DNA of 8,000 nucleotides, taken from the NCBI GenBank assembly GCA_020855015.1, contig JAHKLP010000085.1:1-8000 (forward strand), in the 5' to 3' direction. This document shows positions 6,195 to 8,000 of this stretch, piece after piece; position 1 is the stretch's first letter, and the number at the start of each line of letters is the position of its first letter. The position numbers were made by a program, and so were the translations under genes. The stretch is from Methanobacterium sp. (GTDB lineage Archaea; Methanobacteriota; Methanobacteria; Methanobacteriales; Methanobacteriaceae). The notes beneath the pieces were generated by a model. That model was not told the origin of the DNA, did not search any database, and was given only the letters and a program-made list of their open reading frames with translations.

Positions 6195-7469
6195 TTACAT
6201 ATTGTCTCTTACCATCCTAAGAGCGCAGAATTCACCACACATAGTACACATATCATTTCGATCCGTTTGTTTCCTTTCACGACATTTCCTGGGTTTTTCA
6301 GGATCAAATGCCAGTTGGTATTGTTTTTCCCAGTCGAAATTCTTTCTCGCCCTTGCCATGTCTAATTCTTTATCCCAAGCAATTCTATAACCTTTAGACA
6401 CATCAGCAGCTTGTGCAGCAATTTTAGATGCGATAACTCCTTCTTTAACATCTTGCAAGGCAGGTATGGAAAGATGTTCCGCAGGAGTAACATAGCACAG
6501 GAAATCTGCTCCAGCACTCGCTGCCAAAGCCCCACCAATGGCAGAAGTAATATGATCGTATCCTGGTGCCAGATCAGTTACTATTGGACCCAGAACATAG
6601 AACGGTGCTCCCTGGCAAACTGTTTTCTGGATTTGCATATTGGCTTCCACCTGGTTTAGGGGTACATGTCCAGGTCCTTCTACCATAACCTGAACTCCTG
6701 CTTCTCTGGCCCGTTTCACCAGTTCCCCCAGGATTAAAAGTTCACTCATCTGAGGTATGTCAGAAGCATCAGCCAAACATCCTGGCCTCAGACCATCACC
6801 CAGCGAAATGGTGACATCATGTTCTCTGGCTATTTCCAAGAGGTAATCATAATTGGAATAAAGTGGATTTTCTTCTTGGTTGTGAAGTACCCAAGCTGCA
6901 AGGAATGCTCCGCCCCTGCTAACCACTCCCATTATTCTTTCAGACTTTTTAACTTTCTCCACAGTATCAATGGTGATTCCACTGTGGATTGTCATGAAAT
7001 CAACTCCTTCTCTAGCCTGTTCTTCAATAGCTTTGAACATGTCGTCTTCTTCCATGTTAACTACTGCACCACGCTTCTTTGAAGCGTTGATTCCTGCCTG
7101 ATATATGGGTACAGTTCCTAAAGGTGCGTTTGTATTTGTAATAATTGCTTTACGTACTTCTCTGAAATTTGTCCCAGTGGAAAGATCCATAATAGCATCT
7201 GCACCATATTCCACGGCTATTTGAGCTTTTTCTACTTCGAAGTCCACGTTTTCCAGTTCAGGGGAAGATCCCAGATTGGCGTTGATCTTGGTAGAAAGTC
7301 CTTTTCCAATACCGCAAGGTTTTGTATTCCGGTTTTTATTGGTAGGAATCACCACATAACCTTTAGCAACTCTGCGTGCGAGTTTTTGAACGTCTAGGCC
7401 TTCATTTTCGGCTACTTTTTGTATTTCGTCTGTGATCTGGCCTTTGCCAGCTCGGTACAATTGAGTCAC
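6195..7469 (-). CDS. thiC: Phosphomethylpyrimidine synthase ThiC
   Basis: A radical SAM-type enzyme that turns aminoimidazole ribotide into HMP phosphate, the pyrimidine half of thiamine. The chosen start gives 424 residues, typical of archaeal and other anaerobe ThiC, which lack the long bacterial N-terminus. Family signatures include CGIGKG (52-57), the IHSGIT region (161-166), VVSRGGAF (182-189), EGPGHVPL (264-271), APGYDHITSAIGG (301-313) and CYVTPAEHL (325-333). The histidines of GPGHVP and PAEHL (268 and 332) are the expected metal ligands. The C-terminal cluster motif is CTMCGEFC (408-415), C-x2-C-x3-C. A GTG three codons upstream (7478) would also be in frame, but the GTG at 7469 has GGTGA five bases before it and gives the family-like opening MTQLYRAGKGQIT. 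The gap to the divergent CBS gene is too short for a TPP riboswitch, and none was seen. Confidence 0.95.
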   Translation of the reverse strand: MTQLYRAGKGQITDEIQKVAENEGLDVQKLARRVAKGYVVIPTNKNRNTKPCGIGKGLSTKINANLGSSPELENVDFEVEKAQIAVEYGADAIMDLSTGTNFREVRKAIITNTNAPLGTVPIYQAGINASKKRGAVVNMEEDDMFKAIEEQAREGVDFMTIHSGITIDTVEKVKKSERIMGVVSRGGAFLAAWVLHNQEENPLYSNYDYLLEIAREHDVTISLGDGLRPGCLADASDIPQMSELLILGELVKRAREAGVQVMVEGPGHVPLNQVEANMQIQKTVCQGAPFYVLGPIVTDLAPGYDHITSAIGGALAASAGADFLCYVTPAEHLSIPALQDVKEGVIASKIAAQAADVSKGYRIAWDKELDMARARKNFDWEKQYQLAFDPEKPRKCRERKQTDRNDMCTMCGEFCALRMVRDNM

Positions 7470-7474
7470 TTTTT

Positions 7475-7479
7475 TCACC
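7475..7479 (-). promoter_or_regulatory. Ribosome binding site fixing the thiC start
   Basis: GGTGA on the minus strand overlaps the upstream in-frame GTG and lies five bases before the GTG at 7469. This spacing points to the downstream GTG as the real start. Confidence 0.6.
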
Positions 7480-7483
7480 CTCG

Positions 7484-7517
7484 TTTTAATATAGTATGTA
7501 GTTGAGAATTAAATATT
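7484..7517. promoter_or_regulatory. Overlapping divergent promoters of thiC and the CBS gene
   Basis: Only 48 bp separate the two start codons. On the plus strand TTTTAATATA (7484-7493) lies about 29 bp before the CBS gene ATG, so that transcript is probably leaderless; no ribosome binding site is present. On the minus strand AATATTTAATT (7507-7517) would start thiC near 7487 with a short leader holding its ribosome binding site. The two core promoters interlock, so factor binding at one should affect the other. Confidence 0.45.
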
Positions 7518-7907
7518 ATGATAGAGAAACTGCGCGCCCAAGATATCATGATCCAGGAAGTGCATGTAACCTCCCCCAACGACATGGTGGCAGCAGCTAA
7601 ACTGAAAATGATGCGTTGCAATGTTGGAGGTCTGCCAGTAGTTGACAAGAAGAAACTGGTGGGAATAATAACTCATCGTGACATCCTCCTGGCTGGTGGG
7701 GAGGCACTTGGCCTCAAGGTGGGAGATTTAATGAGTAAAGATCCTAAAGTGGCGAAGAAAAACACTCCTATCATGAACATCACCAGAATTATGGCAGAAA
7801 AAGGCTATCAGAGAATTCCAGTAGTAGAGCAAGGAGACCTGGTAGGTCTTATCACCCAGAGTTCCCTTATCCGTGCCCTTGCTGGTTTGGATGATGAAAC
7901 ATTCTAA
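7518..7907 (+). CDS. Two-CBS-domain (Bateman module) protein
   Basis: A 129-residue stand-alone Bateman module, the only plus-strand gene in the window. CBS1 covers about 6-61 (VGGLPVVDKKKLVGIITHRD) and CBS2 about 67-123 (YQRIPVVEQGDLVGLITQSS). Such pairs usually bind adenosine nucleotides or SAM and control an enzyme, channel or regulator. The nucleotide-ribose motif G-x-I-T-x-x-D is complete in CBS1 (GIITHRD, 49-55), but CBS2 reads GLITQSS (110-116), with serine in place of the aspartate. One site may therefore bind ligand more weakly or not at all. No effector or DNA-binding domain is attached, so it must act through a partner. It is divergent from thiC with interlocked promoters, which suggests but does not show a role in thiamine or SAM sensing. 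Confidence 0.9.
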   Translation: MIEKLRAQDIMIQEVHVTSPNDMVAAAKLKMMRCNVGGLPVVDKKKLVGIITHRDILLAGGEALGLKVGDLMSKDPKVAKKNTPIMNITRIMAEKGYQRIPVVEQGDLVGLITQSSLIRALAGLDDETF

Positions 7908-7942
7908 GCATCCCTTAAACCATGTATTTGTTAAACCATTAT

Positions 7943-7976
7943 TATGTGATCTGACACATATTTTGGATTTTTATAT
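7943..7976 (+). terminator. Hairpin and T-rich terminator after the CBS gene
   Basis: TATGTG (7943-7948) and CACATA (7955-7960) form a six-base-pair stem with a six-base loop, followed at once by TTTTGGATTTTTAT. This fits a terminator. The T-rich end also contains TTTATATTA (7970-7978), which might be the TATA box of a gene beyond the window. A 9-bp direct repeat, TTAAACCAT (7915-7923 and 7931-7939), precedes it. Confidence 0.5.
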
Positions 7977-8000
7977 TAGAGGATCCGGGATTTTAGCATC

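Noticed and set aside
6411..7082. Plus-strand open frames inside thiC
   Set aside because: They are antisense to a highly conserved enzyme and show no recognisable protein features.
7470..7517. TPP riboswitch upstream of thiC
   Set aside because: Only 48 bp lie between the divergent start codons, too short for the THI element, and none of its conserved segments is present.

Overview
The window looks like chromosomal DNA of a methanogenic archaeon, most likely a mesophilic member of the Methanobacteriales (Methanobacterium-like). The evidence is AT-rich spacers with archaeal TATA boxes and oligo-T terminators, GGTGAT-type ribosome binding sites, an archaeal ATP-dependent DNA ligase, a FilR1-type winged-helix regulator known mainly from methanogens, an FTR-type iron-sulfur disulfide reductase fused to a rubredoxin domain, and an archaeal-type ThiC. 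No rRNA, tRNA, CRISPR array, insertion sequence or phage gene was seen. All genes lie on the minus strand except the last one.

Layout, left to right. A small membrane-anchored OB-fold protein (44-436) lies downstream of the replicative/repair DNA ligase (538-2211). A receiver-PAS-histidine kinase hybrid (2406-3824) follows; it has an intact ATPase domain but no phosphoacceptor histidine. Next is a FilR1-like transcription regulator (4104-4949), whose promoter carries a good inverted repeat over the predicted transcription start. Then comes a two-gene redox operon: a glutaredoxin/NrdH-like protein (5737-6015) overlaps by four bases (ATGA) a ferredoxin-thioredoxin-reductase-type protein with a C-terminal rubredoxin domain (5232-5740). 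The latter is split by a single-base frameshift near 5600. Finally thiC (6195-7469, thiamine pyrimidine synthesis) is divergent from a two-CBS-domain protein (7518-7907) across only 48 bp.

How they may work together. The glutaredoxin-like protein and the FTR-rubredoxin protein look like a thiol-disulfide relay fed by ferredoxin. The FilR1-like regulator and the degenerate kinase are neighbours and may form a signalling pair, as FilI/FilR1 do in another methanogen. The thiC/CBS divergent pair has overlapping promoter elements, so its two genes may be co-regulated.

Nothing here is clearly a new defence or mobile system. The points most worth a second look are the frameshift in the redox gene, the kinase lacking its histidine, the operator-like repeats, and two start sites (ligase and thiC) that simple longest-frame calling would misplace.
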